From Paenibacillus sp. (GTDB lineage: Bacteria > Bacillota > Bacilli > Paenibacillales > YIM-B00363): a stretch of DNA of 33,338 nt. Shown piece after piece: positions 1 through 7,841 of this stretch; the stretch's first letter is position 1; every line of letters starts with the position of its first letter. The notes under the pieces are model-generated. The model worked only from the letters and a program-made list of their open reading frames with translations. It was not told where the DNA came from and did no database searches. Both the position numbers and the translations under genes were made by a program. The stretch is taken from positions 1 through 33,338 of the forward strand of contig JAPSKX010000032.1 in NCBI GenBank assembly GCA_031181325.1. Direction: 5' to 3'.

Positions 1-1029
1 CAACTGGTCGGCATTGGTCGTATTTTGCGAGAAGTTCGAGAAGTAGATGTAATCGGCTCGAATGCCGTCCAGCACGTTATAGTGCGACCCGTTCATCGTG
101 ATGTTGGCGGCGAACGTCCGAATCCCTTGCAGATGAATGTGCGACTTCCCGTCCAAGTTGAACGCCGTCTTGCGCTTCTTCGCCTCGACGTTGGCCGGAA
201 CGCCGCCGCCCGGCGCCCACAGATACACCTTCTGCGCCGCCGCGTCGACGTACCACTCGTTCGGGGCGTCCAAGGCGCCCAGCACGCCGCTGAGGAAGTA
301 GGTGCTTCCCAATCGGGGGTGCAGCTCCTTATAATCGCCCACGATCGGTTCGTAGGTAAGGGTGCGCGTCGCGCTGTCGAAGCCCGTCACGCGGCTGGTC
401 ATGCCCTGATAGGCGTTCCCGCCGCGCACCCACACCAAAGCGCCCTTCCAGAAGTCGTGCGGCTGCGTCAGATCGGAGTCGACGATCGACGTCCCCGAGC
501 CTGCGTCCGCGACGGCCGTGCCGGCCTTGAGGCCCGGCAGGCTGTATTCGGTAATGTTCGGCCAGCGCGCCTCCCAGAGCGGAGCGACGTTCGTGCCGTC
601 GACGACGAACAGCTGATTTTCTTTCCCGAGATTCCAGGGCAGGTCGGTCGAATAGATGTTGCCCGCGTGCTGCGTCCAGCCGGAGCCGCCGATCGGCTCG
701 GTACCGCTTACAATTACAGTCGCGCCCGGCGCGGCCCGGAACGTGATAGGCAGTCCGCTCGCGCCGGTCGCCGCCGGCGTCACCGTCTCGCGATAGGTGC
801 CCGAGGCGATGATACACGTATCCCCGGCCGTCATCGCTTGAGCGCACTTGTCGATCGTTCGGAACGGCGCCCCCGCCGACGTTCCCGCCGCCTCGTCGTC
901 TCCGTCCGGCGCCACGTAATAGGTGGTCGCCGCCGCTTGCGCGCTCGGCGCGAGCGGCAACCCGCCGACGGAGCCGAGCGCCATCGCGACGGCCAAGCCG
1001 AGACCGAGCTTCGATCTTCTGTTCACCAC
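1..1029 (-). CDS. Secreted right-handed beta-helix protein (5' part, runs off left edge)
   Basis: The frame is open for 343 codons and continues past base 1, so the C-terminus is missing. The start is GTG at 1029 (a second GTG follows at 1026), 6 bases after a GAGGAGG ribosome binding site; the ATG four bases upstream is out of frame and stops after two codons. A signal peptide of about 33 residues ends near SAQAAA. The mature protein opens with TYYVAPDGDD...GTSAGAPFRTI and DTCIIASGTYRETVTP, the usual N-terminal pattern of DUF1565 / parallel beta-helix proteins, which include many polysaccharide lyases and related secreted carbohydrate-active enzymes. Catalytic residues normally lie further on and are not visible, so the activity is unknown. 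Its upstream region shares a motif with the ABC transporter operon that starts at 8852, suggesting co-regulation with that catabolic locus. Confidence 0.8.
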   Translation of the reverse strand, partial: MVNRRSKLGLGLAVAMALGSVGGLPLAPSAQAAATTYYVAPDGDDEAAGTSAGAPFRTIDKCAQAMTAGDTCIIASGTYRETVTPAATGASGLPITFRAAPGATVIVSGTEPIGGSGWTQHAGNIYSTDLPWNLGKENQLFVVDGTNVAPLWEARWPNITEYSLPGLKAGTAVADAGSGTSIVDSDLTQPHDFWKGALVWVRGGNAYQGMTSRVTGFDSATRTLTYEPIVGDYKELHPRLGSTYFLSGVLGALDAPNEWYVDAAAQKVYLWAPGGGVPANVEAKKRKTAFNLDGKSHIHLQGIRTFAANITMNGSHYNVLDGIRADYIYFSNFSQNTTNADQL

Positions 1030-1057
1030 ATGGATCCTCCTCATCGATAGGCAAGAT

Positions 1058-1075
1058 TATGGATATGTATCCATA
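1058..1075. promoter_or_regulatory. 18-bp operator-like inverted repeat
   Basis: TATGGATA-TG-TATCCATA, two perfect 8-bp arms around a 2-bp centre. It lies between the predicted transcription start and the ribosome binding site of the beta-helix gene. The position would suit a repressor site or a short leader hairpin. The binding protein is unknown. Confidence 0.4.
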
Positions 1076-1077
1076 CT

Positions 1078-1131
1078 TCCACCATATCAGGCGGCCGAGA
1101 GATGAACAGTGAACAATCCGTACTTTTGTCT
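1078..1131 (-). promoter_or_regulatory. Activator-type promoter with shared motif (copy L)
   Basis: Read on the minus strand, 1131-1108 is a 24-bp motif of the form AnAAAAnTnC then GnTnnTTCACT. TATGGTGGA (1086-1078) follows TTCACT by 21 bp. The same motif and a matching TATCGTGGA stand upstream of the permease gene at 8852. The long distance between TTCACT and the -10-like element suggests that an activator overlaps the -35 region. Confidence 0.5.
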
Positions 1132-1187
1132 TGCGGCGAGCGATCGAATCGAATAGTACACTAAAGTTCAAATCGTTCAATCGTATG

Positions 1188-1230
1188 AAAAAGAGGCATG
1201 CCCCCTGACATTCGCCGGGTGCATGCCCTT
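1188..1230 (-). terminator. Terminator of the pspA operon
   Basis: On the minus strand, GGCATGC (1227-1221) pairs with GCATGCC (1202-1196) across an 18-nt loop and is followed by TCTTTTT. It begins 8 bases after the pspA stop codon. Confidence 0.65.
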
Positions 1231-1235
1231 TCCCG

Positions 1236-1892
1236 TTACTTCCCTTGCCGTCCGGCCTTCAGCCGCTCGAGCTCCGCGCGTACTTCGTCGCGACGCTCCC
1301 ACTGCTTCAGCGGATCGTGCGGGTCCGACAGCCGGCGGGCGGCGTTCGAGCCGGCTTCCATCTGCCGCACGCGGGACTCGATCCGGGAGATGCCCCGCAT
1401 GATTTCTTCCGTGCGGAAGACGGGCGCGGCCGCGGCGGCGGCGCCGACGGCTTGCGCCGCTTGGGCGCGAATCAGCATCGCGTCGAGCTTGCTTCCCAGC
1501 TCCTGATGCAGCCTCGACATTCTGACGATCTCCTGCTGCAGCGCTTCGATCTGGCGCTCCGCGTGCGCCCGCTGCTCCTCGTACTCGGCGAGCAGATGCG
1601 ACTGCCGCAGCTTCTCCTGCAGCGCAAGCTCCGCGATGTCGTCATCCTCTAGATCTACGGCCATCTCCGCTTGACGGGAGCGCTTCGCGATCGTCTCTTT
1701 CGTTTGTACGAGCAAGATGCGGTAATGTTGTTCCGCGGCAAGCTGCCGCGCCAAGGCGTCTCGCGCTTTCTCCATCTCTTCCTCGATTTCCCGGATATAC
1801 TGCTTCGCCATGGCCGCCGGCTCCTCGCACCGGTCGAGCAGGCTGTGCATGTCGGCGGCGGCGATTTGTTTCATTCTCTTGAAAATTCCCAT
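1236..1892 (-). CDS. pspA: PspA/IM30 family envelope-stress protein
   Basis: The 218-residue protein begins MGIFKRMKQIAAADMHSLLD, the amphipathic N-terminal helix typical of the family, and is then almost wholly charged coiled coil (roughly residues 25-140 and 165-215) broken by an alanine-rich hinge near 145-160. Length and layout match PspA/LiaH/Vipp1, which form ESCRT-III-like oligomers on the inner face of the cytoplasmic membrane and protect it from permeability stress. The start is well placed: GGAGG with an 8-base spacer before ATG. It is the last of three minus-strand genes, 30 bp after the membrane-protein gene, which may be its membrane partner. It may equally be called LiaH-like; no LiaRS-type regulator is nearby. 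Confidence 0.88.
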   Translation of the reverse strand: MGIFKRMKQIAAADMHSLLDRCEEPAAMAKQYIREIEEEMEKARDALARQLAAEQHYRILLVQTKETIAKRSRQAEMAVDLEDDDIAELALQEKLRQSHLLAEYEEQRAHAERQIEALQQEIVRMSRLHQELGSKLDAMLIRAQAAQAVGAAAAAAPVFRTEEIMRGISRIESRVRQMEAGSNAARRLSDPHDPLKQWERRDEVRAELERLKAGRQGK

Positions 1893-1922
1893 TTAGGTTT
1901 CCTCCATATATAGAATCGTTTA

Positions 1923-2435
1923 TTAATCGCGTCGTTGTTTCCGTTCCCACTCGTCCAGCCAATCCGCGGGAACCCGACGTCGCATCGCGGGCGCCGGATC
2001 GACGGGGGCGTCGTTCCGGCGGTTCGTTACTCGCTGCAACAGAAGCAATAGGATCAAGACGAGAACGGCGGTAACGGGAGAGAGCAGGCTTAGCAGGGCA
2101 AGGAAGCCTAGAATCGCGCCGCCCCATCTCAAGAATCCGCTCGCTTTCATCCACAGCGCGAGGCCGCCGGCCGCCACGCCGACCTTGACCAGCAGAACGA
2201 AGAGCGCCCCTGCGCCCGTGACTGCTTCCGCGACGGGAACGGCTTGTACCGGGCCTCTATGGAATGCGCCATGGCCCGGTCCGAACCCGTGACCGCCGAA
2301 GCTTGGGGCGGCCGGCGCATGAAAGCTCGAGCCGGACCGCGCACCATGCCATGCGCTCAAAGCCAGGACGCCGCACAGCAGCGCGAGGGCGACGACGCCA
2401 AGGACGAGCCGACGGATCGATATCGTACGTTCCAA
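1923..2435 (-). CDS. Small membrane protein upstream of pspA, unknown function
   Basis: I do not recognise the family. TTG at 2435 is the preferred start because AAAGGAGG lies 8 bases upstream; a GTG nine bases earlier would overlap that ribosome binding site. The 170-residue product starts MERTISIRRLVLG. It has one membrane segment at about 9-28, a Gly/His/Pro-rich exported or loop region (about 35-60), and two more hydrophobic stretches (about 75-95 and 104-132, the latter very Leu-rich). The C-terminus is polar, ending PADWLDEWERKQRRD. It lies between a PDZ-like minigene and pspA with short gaps, so an envelope-stress or PspA-docking role is reasonable but inferred only from context. Confidence 0.7.
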   Translation of the reverse strand: MERTISIRRLVLGVVALALLCGVLALSAWHGARSGSSFHAPAAPSFGGHGFGPGHGAFHRGPVQAVPVAEAVTGAGALFVLLVKVGVAAGGLALWMKASGFLRWGGAILGFLALLSLLSPVTAVLVLILLLLLQRVTNRRNDAPVDPAPAMRRRVPADWLDEWERKQRRD

Positions 2436-2471
2436 TGGTTTCACCTCCTTTCCCGTCAGGCAGTCCGTGCG

Positions 2472-2657
2472 TTAGTATATCGGCGTTGCGGCCTCGGCCG
2501 ACGCCTGATCGCCGATCGTCACGTCGATCGCGACTTCCTCGCCGTCGCGCGTCGCCTTGAGCTTCAACGCGTCGCCGACCTTCGCCGATCGGACGAGCTC
2601 GGCGAGCGAGGCCGCGTCCGGCACGGTCTCCGTTTCCGGGCGTTCGGTATGCGTCAT
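2472..2657 (-). CDS. 61-residue protein resembling the C-terminal half of a PDZ domain
   Basis: ATG at 2657 follows GGAGG by 9 bases; a TTG two codons earlier is too close to it. The segment SLAELVRSAKVGDALKLKAT followed by RDGEEVAIDVTIGD matches the pattern of the last helix and strands of HtrA/DegP-type PDZ domains (helix, then K-x-GD-x-hydrophobic, RDG, and a beta strand). The N-terminal 15 residues are acidic and Thr-rich, with no signal peptide and no protease domain. It is first in the minus-strand row leading to pspA. It may be a small peptide-binding or regulatory protein, or the relic of an HtrA gene; the good ribosome binding site favours a live gene. The PDZ similarity is judged by eye. 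Confidence 0.6.
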   Translation of the reverse strand: MTHTERPETETVPDAASLAELVRSAKVGDALKLKATRDGEEVAIDVTIGDQASAEAATPIY

Positions 2658-2828
2658 GTACAACTACCTCCGCTATGAGTTTGTTTGGCTTATGAAACAA
2701 GTGTAACTCCCTTGCCTGAACCGAACTTGAGGACGAGATGAAGGTTTGCTGAAAACTCGTAAGGAAAGGATAGGACTTTCGTTCAATGCCGAATGAACGA
2801 CTTCGTTCCCTACAGGAGCTGTGGATTG

Positions 2829-2837
2829 TGCTATACT
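2829..2837 (+). promoter_or_regulatory. Extended -10 promoter of the WG-repeat gene
   Basis: TGCTATACT is an extended -10 element. There is no good -35 hexamer at the usual distance. Transcription would start about 2844, giving a leader of about 57 bases before the ATG at 2901. Confidence 0.45.
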
Positions 2838-2900
2838 AAAAATTGGTTTTTTTCTCATAGCGTCATAACTCATACGACCCAAGACAAGGAGTTGCGTTAC

Positions 2901-4859
2901 ATGAAGAAAGCGCTCATATGTTTATGTAGTTTCATGCTGTTCGGCGGCACCGCCGTTTCGCTGGCGGAAGAACCGCCGATCTCTGGCATGGCACCTCAAT
3001 TTTCGGATGCGGGAAACTTCAATGAAGGCCTCGCGATGGTTGCGGTTGGAGGAGAATGGCGGCTAAAGCTTTGGTACGTTCTAGAAGGCGCGAAATTCGG
3101 TTTTATCGACCGATCGGGCAAATTCGTCGTAGAGCCGAAATACGATTGGGCGGTTTCGTTCGTCGAGGGAATGGCGAAGGTAGAGAAAGACGGGAAAATG
3201 GGATTCGTCGATCGAACGGGAAAAGAAATCGTAAAGCCCGAGTACGACGTAGTTCTCGATTTCAGCGAAGGGTTGGCCGGGGTCGAACAAGGCGGGAAAT
3301 GGGGGTTCGTCGACAAGACCGGCAAGGAAGTCGTAGCCCCTAAGTATGAAGAAATCACGTCCGTCCGCGATGGGGTTGCGAAAGTTAGGCGGAACGGGAC
3401 ATGGGGGCTGATCGATAACGCCGGCAAAGAAATCGTCGCGCCTCAGTATGAAGGGATTTCCGATTTCCGCGAAGGCATGGCCGCCGTGTACAAGAATGGG
3501 AAGTGGGGGTTTATCGACAGCGCCGGGAACGAAGTCGTGAAGCCGCAATATGCCGAGGTCGCCGCGGCCCAATCCACCGAGGCGAACTATTTCGAGGAAG
3601 GTTTGGCTGCCGTAAGAAACGGCGGGAGCGCTTCCTTTATCGATAAAACGGGGAACGTCGTCTTGAAGACTCGTTATGAGCATGCGCGCGATTTCAGCGA
3701 TGGATTGGCATGGGTGTACAAAGGCGGGAAAGTCGGTTTTATCGATCGCGCCGGCAAGGAAGTCGTCAAGCCTCAATACGACAATGCGAACTCGTTCCGG
3801 GACGGCATGGCTGCAGTGGGGAAAAACGGGAAGTGGGGATATATCGATCGGACGGGCAAAAAAGTCGTCGACTTTCAGTATGATCGCGCGTTCGATTTTT
3901 ATTACGGCACGGCAAGGGTGACGAAAGACGGACAAGTCGGCCTCATCGATAAATCGGGCGAAATTATCGTGAAACCCGAGTATTACGAGATATGGCCTTC
4001 TCCGGAAGGGGTGGCTATGGTTCAACAAGGCACAAAGCGAGGTTTCGTCGACATGAACGACGGAACCGTCATCGCAGCGCCTCGATACGATTTCGCGAAT
4101 GCATTTGCCGAAGGGCTCGCCGCGGTAGAAAAAGACGAGAAGTGGGGCTTTATCGATAAGACCGGCAAAGAGATCGTGAGCCTCCAATACGATTATGCGA
4201 GCGATTTTAAAGATGGCGTTGCGGTCGTTGAAAAGGACGGGAAAAAGGGCTTTATCTCGAATCCGCTCGATAAACCGGCGGATTGGGCGAAGAGCGAAGT
4301 GGATGAGGCGATCGCTCTACAGCTTGTGCCATCGGAACTGCGGTATCATTATACCAGCCGCATGACGCGCGCCGATTTCAGCAAACTGATCGTCAACTTG
4401 ATCGCCGTCAAGACGGGCGCATCCGTCGAGGAATTAATAGAACGTAAAGGCAAGGCGATCGACGCTGACGCGTTTACGGATACGACGGACGAGACGATAC
4501 TCGCGTCTTATGCGCTCGGATTGATCGGCGGCAAAGGGAACGGCATCTTCGATCCCGACGGCCCGATTACCCGTCAAGAAGCGGCGGCGTTGCTGTCCCG
4601 AGCGGCCGACTTGCTCGGCATCCAACGGAATAGCGGCGCAGGGACGAATTTCGCCGATCAGGATGAAATCGCGAACTGGGCTCAAGACGCCGTCGCATTC
4701 GTTTCCTCTGTCCGCGATCGGACCAATGGCGCGACGATCATGGGAAGCGCCGGTAACAACGAGTTCACCCCGAACGGGGAATATACGAAGCAGCAGGCGT
4801 TCATCACCGTGAAGCGGCTGTTTCACTCCGGCGAAACGGCGAGTAACCCGCCCCATTAA
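2901..4859 (+). CDS. Secreted WG-repeat protein with C-terminal SLH domains
   Basis: The chosen start MKKALICLCSFMLFGG follows AAGGAG by 9 bases; an in-frame start 108 bases upstream has no ribosome binding site and would bury the signal peptide. The 652-residue product has a signal peptide (about 1-22), then eleven WG-type beta repeats (about 50-455) with the pattern WGFIDKTGKEVVKPQYD, each preceded by F-x-EGLA-x-V. Next comes a region of S-layer-homology motifs (about 460-640), the clearest being GLIGGKGNGIFDPDGPITRQ with flanking ITRQEAAALL. SLH motifs bind pyruvylated secondary wall polymer, so the protein is likely displayed on the cell surface. WG repeats are common in Firmicutes and Bacteroidetes but their ligand is generally unknown. 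It is monocistronic, with its own promoter and terminator. Confidence 0.85.
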   Translation: MKKALICLCSFMLFGGTAVSLAEEPPISGMAPQFSDAGNFNEGLAMVAVGGEWRLKLWYVLEGAKFGFIDRSGKFVVEPKYDWAVSFVEGMAKVEKDGKMGFVDRTGKEIVKPEYDVVLDFSEGLAGVEQGGKWGFVDKTGKEVVAPKYEEITSVRDGVAKVRRNGTWGLIDNAGKEIVAPQYEGISDFREGMAAVYKNGKWGFIDSAGNEVVKPQYAEVAAAQSTEANYFEEGLAAVRNGGSASFIDKTGNVVLKTRYEHARDFSDGLAWVYKGGKVGFIDRAGKEVVKPQYDNANSFRDGMAAVGKNGKWGYIDRTGKKVVDFQYDRAFDFYYGTARVTKDGQVGLIDKSGEIIVKPEYYEIWPSPEGVAMVQQGTKRGFVDMNDGTVIAAPRYDFANAFAEGLAAVEKDEKWGFIDKTGKEIVSLQYDYASDFKDGVAVVEKDGKKGFISNPLDKPADWAKSEVDEAIALQLVPSELRYHYTSRMTRADFSKLIVNLIAVKTGASVEELIERKGKAIDADAFTDTTDETILASYALGLIGGKGNGIFDPDGPITRQEAAALLSRAADLLGIQRNSGAGTNFADQDEIANWAQDAVAFVSSVRDRTNGATIMGSAGNNEFTPNGEYTKQQAFITVKRLFHSGETASNPPH

Positions 4860-4902
4860 AGCGTAAACATCGAGGGAGGCGGTCGGGCATACGCTGATAA
4901 TG

Positions 4903-4927
4903 ACAAAACGATTTTCGTGTTGTTTTT
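4903..4927 (+). terminator. Terminator after the WG-repeat gene
   Basis: ACAAAACGA pairs with TCGTGTTGT (one A-G mismatch) around a TTT loop and is followed by TTTT. It lies 43 bp past the stop codon. Confidence 0.5.
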
Positions 4928-5023
4928 AAGCATCCGGGCGTAAGAATTCGAAGACCTTCACCGCTTATATATACCGCCGCTCAAGCGCTCGCGGGCATCC
5001 AACCGGACGGAGGAGAGGAGCGA

Positions 5024-5122
5024 GTGTTTTCCGATACTGTCGAGACGTTAGAATTCTCGATCGAGGATTTGCGTCATAAAGGGGATAAAGCGTACGAGAA
5101 TCATTTCAAGGACGGCGCTTAG
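5024..5122 (+). CDS. Possible 32-residue ORF
   Basis: GTG at 5024 follows the purine-rich GGAGGAGAGGAGCGA and opens a 32-residue frame, beginning VFSDTVETLEFSIEDLRHKG and ending NHFKDGA. It stops just before a strong hairpin at 5129. It is polar and charged, with no membrane or secretion signal. Nothing else was found on the plus strand between 4928 and 5128. It could be a real small protein, a remnant of a larger gene, or chance. Confidence 0.3.
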   Translation: MFSDTVETLEFSIEDLRHKGDKAYENHFKDGA

Positions 5123-5128
5123 AATAAA

Positions 5129-5170
5129 GAAGAGGCCGGCATCCGGGTTATTCCGGAAGCCGGCCTCTTC
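5129..5170 (-). terminator. Strong, probably bidirectional terminator
   Basis: GAAGAGGCCGGC (5129-5140) pairs perfectly with GCCGGCCTCTTC (5159-5170), and a CCGG/CCGG pair sits inside the loop. It lies 4 bp past the stop of the beta-helix lipoprotein gene and is A-rich on its far side, so it ends that operon and could also stop plus-strand transcripts. Confidence 0.75.
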
Positions 5171-5174
5171 GGTC

Positions 5175-7121
5175 TTATTGTGCGGGCGGAGCGGTCGGCG
5201 CGGTCCCGTCGGCCGGACGGTCGAAGCTCCCGTCCGTCGGCCGGGCGCCGCGACCGCCGCGGGGACCGCCGAAGCCGCCGCTCTGCGCCTCCGTCACGCC
5301 CGACTCGTCGAGCCACGTGACGGCGTTCGCGCCGAGCTCGAACGTTACGACATCTTGAGCGCCGGCGGTCAACGTGTACGAGCCGCCTTCTTGCAAGCCC
5401 GGGGCGCTAAGTACGATCGTCTGGAACGTCTTCGTCGGCGCGGCCTCGGCGACGACGTTGCCGGTCGCGTCTTTCAACGCCACGGTCGTGCCGGCCGTCT
5501 GCGTCTGCGGGAACGCCATCATCACGGAGCGTTGCGTCGAGCCGTCCGACGGGACGGACGCCATACCCGCGCTTCCTGCCGCGATCAGGACGCCGCCGCC
5601 GAGCTCGAACGTGCCGTTGTAATCGAGGGCGCCGTTGCCGCTGCCGGTCGGGCCGTTCACGAGCACGGTGCCGCCGGTCATGACGACGGAGCCGTTGGAA
5701 TCCAGGCCGTCTCCTTGCGCGTCGATGACGACGTTGCCGCCGAGGATCGTCAGCATGGCGCCTTCCGCGGCCGCGAATTCGTCGCCGCCGCCCATGCCGG
5801 AGCCGTCCGCTCCGCCGGAGACGTTGACCCCGTCGTCGGATGCGACGATATGAATGTCGCCGCCGGACAGCTCGATGACCGCGCTCTCGATGCCTTCGTA
5901 GCTCTTCGCGATGTCGACGACGCCTCCCGTAATCGCGATCGACGTATCCGCATGCATGCCGTCGTCGCCCGAAGCGATCTTCAAGGCGCCTTCGGAGACA
6001 AGAATCGTCCCGCCGGCGTGCAGCCCGTCGTCGGCGCTGTCCAGGTCGAGCGTCCCCGCGGCGACGACCAAGTTCGCGGACGCCTTGATCGCCTTCGTAC
6101 TCGGCGTGTCGGTCGCAACCGTCGCCGTCGCCGCGGCGCCGCGACCGCCGAAGTCGTCGCTCGCATGCGCCGGACCGTACGCGCTGCCGCCGCCGGCGAG
6201 CGCCTTGAAGTCTCCTCCGTCGATGCGAATGGACGCCGCCGATTGTATGCCGTCGCCGCCGGCGACGATGTCGAACGCGCCGCCTTCGATCGCGATGTCG
6301 CCTCTGCCCTCTTCTTCCTCGTTCGTCGACTTCACGCCGTCTCCGCCCGCTTCGATCGTCAGCATACCGTCCCGAACGGCGACGACGTCGCGTCCGACCA
6401 AGCCGTCGTCGACCGCCTTCACGGCAATCGCGCCGCTTACGATCTTCAGGTCGTCCTTGCTCGCGATGCCGTCTTTATAATTTCCTTGCACCGAAAGTCG
6501 GCCGTCGCCGTTGATCGTCAGATCCGTCTTGCTGTACACGGCCGCGCTCGGCTCGTCCTCGGCGCCGTCCGCGAAGATGTAAGAGGCGCCGTCGACGACG
6601 ACGTTCTCCGTGCCGGCCGCGAGCGTCGCGATCGCTTTATCCGCTTCCTTAATATAGATCGGCGCGCTGTTCGAGCTTGAGATGTCCACGCCGTTCAGAA
6701 CGAGGCGCACATCGTCCGTCTCCGGCGCGTCGACGACGATCTGTCCGTCCGCCAGCGTGCCGCTAAGGACATAAGTGCCGCCGGCCGTAATCGCGACGAC
6801 GCTGCCGTCGACCGTCGCCCCTTCGCCGTCGACGGTCGCCGAAGCGCCGTTCAAGGCGATAAGCGTCGAGCCTTCCAAGGTCCAATCGGCCGCAAGGTCC
6901 TTTTCCGAATAAGTAGCTTTCTCAGGTAAGGCAGACGGGTCCAGCGAGACGGCGTTCGCGACCGTTTCATTCGAAGCGGCGGACGTCTCCGTCGTCGCCG
7001 CCGCGGATTCGGAAGAAGGGGCGGTCGTCGCGGCGTCTCCGGCGCCGCAAGCGGACAAGGAGACGGCAAAGCTCAGCAGCGCAATCGCCGCTCGGATTCG
7101 ATTCGTAAGTTTCATATTCAT
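5175..7121 (-). CDS. Cthe_2159-like (DUF4353) beta-helix lipoprotein
   Basis: The 648-residue protein has a lipoprotein signal (lipobox LSAC, Cys25) and a Ser/Thr/Ala-rich linker. It is then built of short repeats with the signature (G/D)DDG(L/I/V) and GG-x-(I/V)-x-I, for example AGGDGVKS, AGGDGIQS, DSADDGLHAG, ASGDDGMHAD and ASDDGVNVSG. This matches the calcium-binding parallel beta-helix family founded by Cthe_2159 of Clostridium thermocellum, described as binding acidic polysaccharide. The C-terminus is a disordered tail (GGFGGPRGGRGARP...PPAQ). ATG at 7121 follows GAGAGGA. It ends the VTC - DUF4956 operon, 24 bp after DUF4956, a grouping seen in other Firmicutes. It is presumably anchored on the outer face of the membrane; the ligand here is unknown. 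Confidence 0.85.
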   Translation of the reverse strand: MNMKLTNRIRAAIALLSFAVSLSACGAGDAATTAPSSESAAATTETSAASNETVANAVSLDPSALPEKATYSEKDLAADWTLEGSTLIALNGASATVDGEGATVDGSVVAITAGGTYVLSGTLADGQIVVDAPETDDVRLVLNGVDISSSNSAPIYIKEADKAIATLAAGTENVVVDGASYIFADGAEDEPSAAVYSKTDLTINGDGRLSVQGNYKDGIASKDDLKIVSGAIAVKAVDDGLVGRDVVAVRDGMLTIEAGGDGVKSTNEEEEGRGDIAIEGGAFDIVAGGDGIQSAASIRIDGGDFKALAGGGSAYGPAHASDDFGGRGAAATATVATDTPSTKAIKASANLVVAAGTLDLDSADDGLHAGGTILVSEGALKIASGDDGMHADTSIAITGGVVDIAKSYEGIESAVIELSGGDIHIVASDDGVNVSGGADGSGMGGGDEFAAAEGAMLTILGGNVVIDAQGDGLDSNGSVVMTGGTVLVNGPTGSGNGALDYNGTFELGGGVLIAAGSAGMASVPSDGSTQRSVMMAFPQTQTAGTTVALKDATGNVVAEAAPTKTFQTIVLSAPGLQEGGSYTLTAGAQDVVTFELGANAVTWLDESGVTEAQSGGFGGPRGGRGARPTDGSFDRPADGTAPTAPPAQ

Positions 7122-7145
7122 TCGTTCCTCTCGGTTGCGATTTTT

Positions 7146-7841
7146 TTAGGTTTCGGCCGGCGTCGGACTCATCGTGAGCGTAATGTCCAAGTTGCCGTTG
7201 CGCACGCGGATCGCGTCCAGGAATTCCTTCTGGTTCGTAAGATGATCCATCGTTACGAGATACAAGACCTCGTACAAGCTGCCTAATTCCGTCGTCTTGA
7301 CTTTCCTAAGCTCGTATTCGATGCCGAATCGCCGGAACACGGCGTCGAACGCTTCCTCGTAGCCGAGATCCTCGGGGATCGTCACCTTCAGCAGCCGCTG
7401 GGTCGACTTCTTCGCGCCGAATTTCAACATATGCAGCACGGCCATCAGTCCGCAGAGCAACAACGTAAACAGGACGGCATAGCCGAAGGAACCGACGCCG
7501 ACGGCGAGTCCGGCGGCCATCGTGAACAACACGTACGCGATATCCTTCGGGTCGCCGGGGGCGCTCCGGAACCGGATGATGGAGAAGGCGCCCGCCAGGC
7601 TGAACGCCCTCGCGATGTTGCTGCCGATGAGCAAAATAATGATGGCGACGATCGCCGGCAGCACCATCATCGTCAGCGCGAAATTCGGGGCGTACGCGCT
7701 GCGATGGCTCGTCTTCATGTAGGTGAAGCTGATGAGCCCGCCGAGCGCGACGGACACGAGGATCGTCGCGAGCGCGGAGCCGAGCGTCAAGGCCGCCGCG
7801 GGCGGCGTCGACGCGAAGAGGGCTTCTAACGATTCAAGCAT
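7146..7841 (-). CDS. DUF4956 membrane protein
   Basis: The 231-residue protein has about four membrane segments (roughly 17-40, 55-73, 102-117 and 120-138) and a cytoplasmic C-terminal domain (about 140-225). The motif between segments two and three, GAFSIIRFRSAPGDPKDIAY, is the signature of DUF4956. The start follows GGAGG by 9 bases and overlaps the end of the VTC-domain gene by 8 bp, so the two are likely translationally coupled. DUF4956 proteins repeatedly occur beside VTC-domain proteins and Cthe_2159/CotH-type surface proteins. A role as a channel or membrane partner of the VTC enzyme is inferred from that context; no activity is established. Confidence 0.85.
   Translation of the reverse strand: MLESLEALFASTPPAAALTLGSALATILVSVALGGLISFTYMKTSHRSAYAPNFALTMMVLPAIVAIIILLIGSNIARAFSLAGAFSIIRFRSAPGDPKDIAYVLFTMAAGLAVGVGSFGYAVLFTLLLCGLMAVLHMLKFGAKKSTQRLLKVTIPEDLGYEEAFDAVFRRFGIEYELRKVKTTELGSLYEVLYLVTMDHLTNQKEFLDAIRVRNGNLDITLTMSPTPAET

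Noticed and set aside
25-1050. Long open frame on the + strand opposite the beta-helix gene
   Set aside because: Arg/Val-rich translation with no family features or ribosome binding site; the minus frame has a signal peptide, good start and beta-helix motifs.
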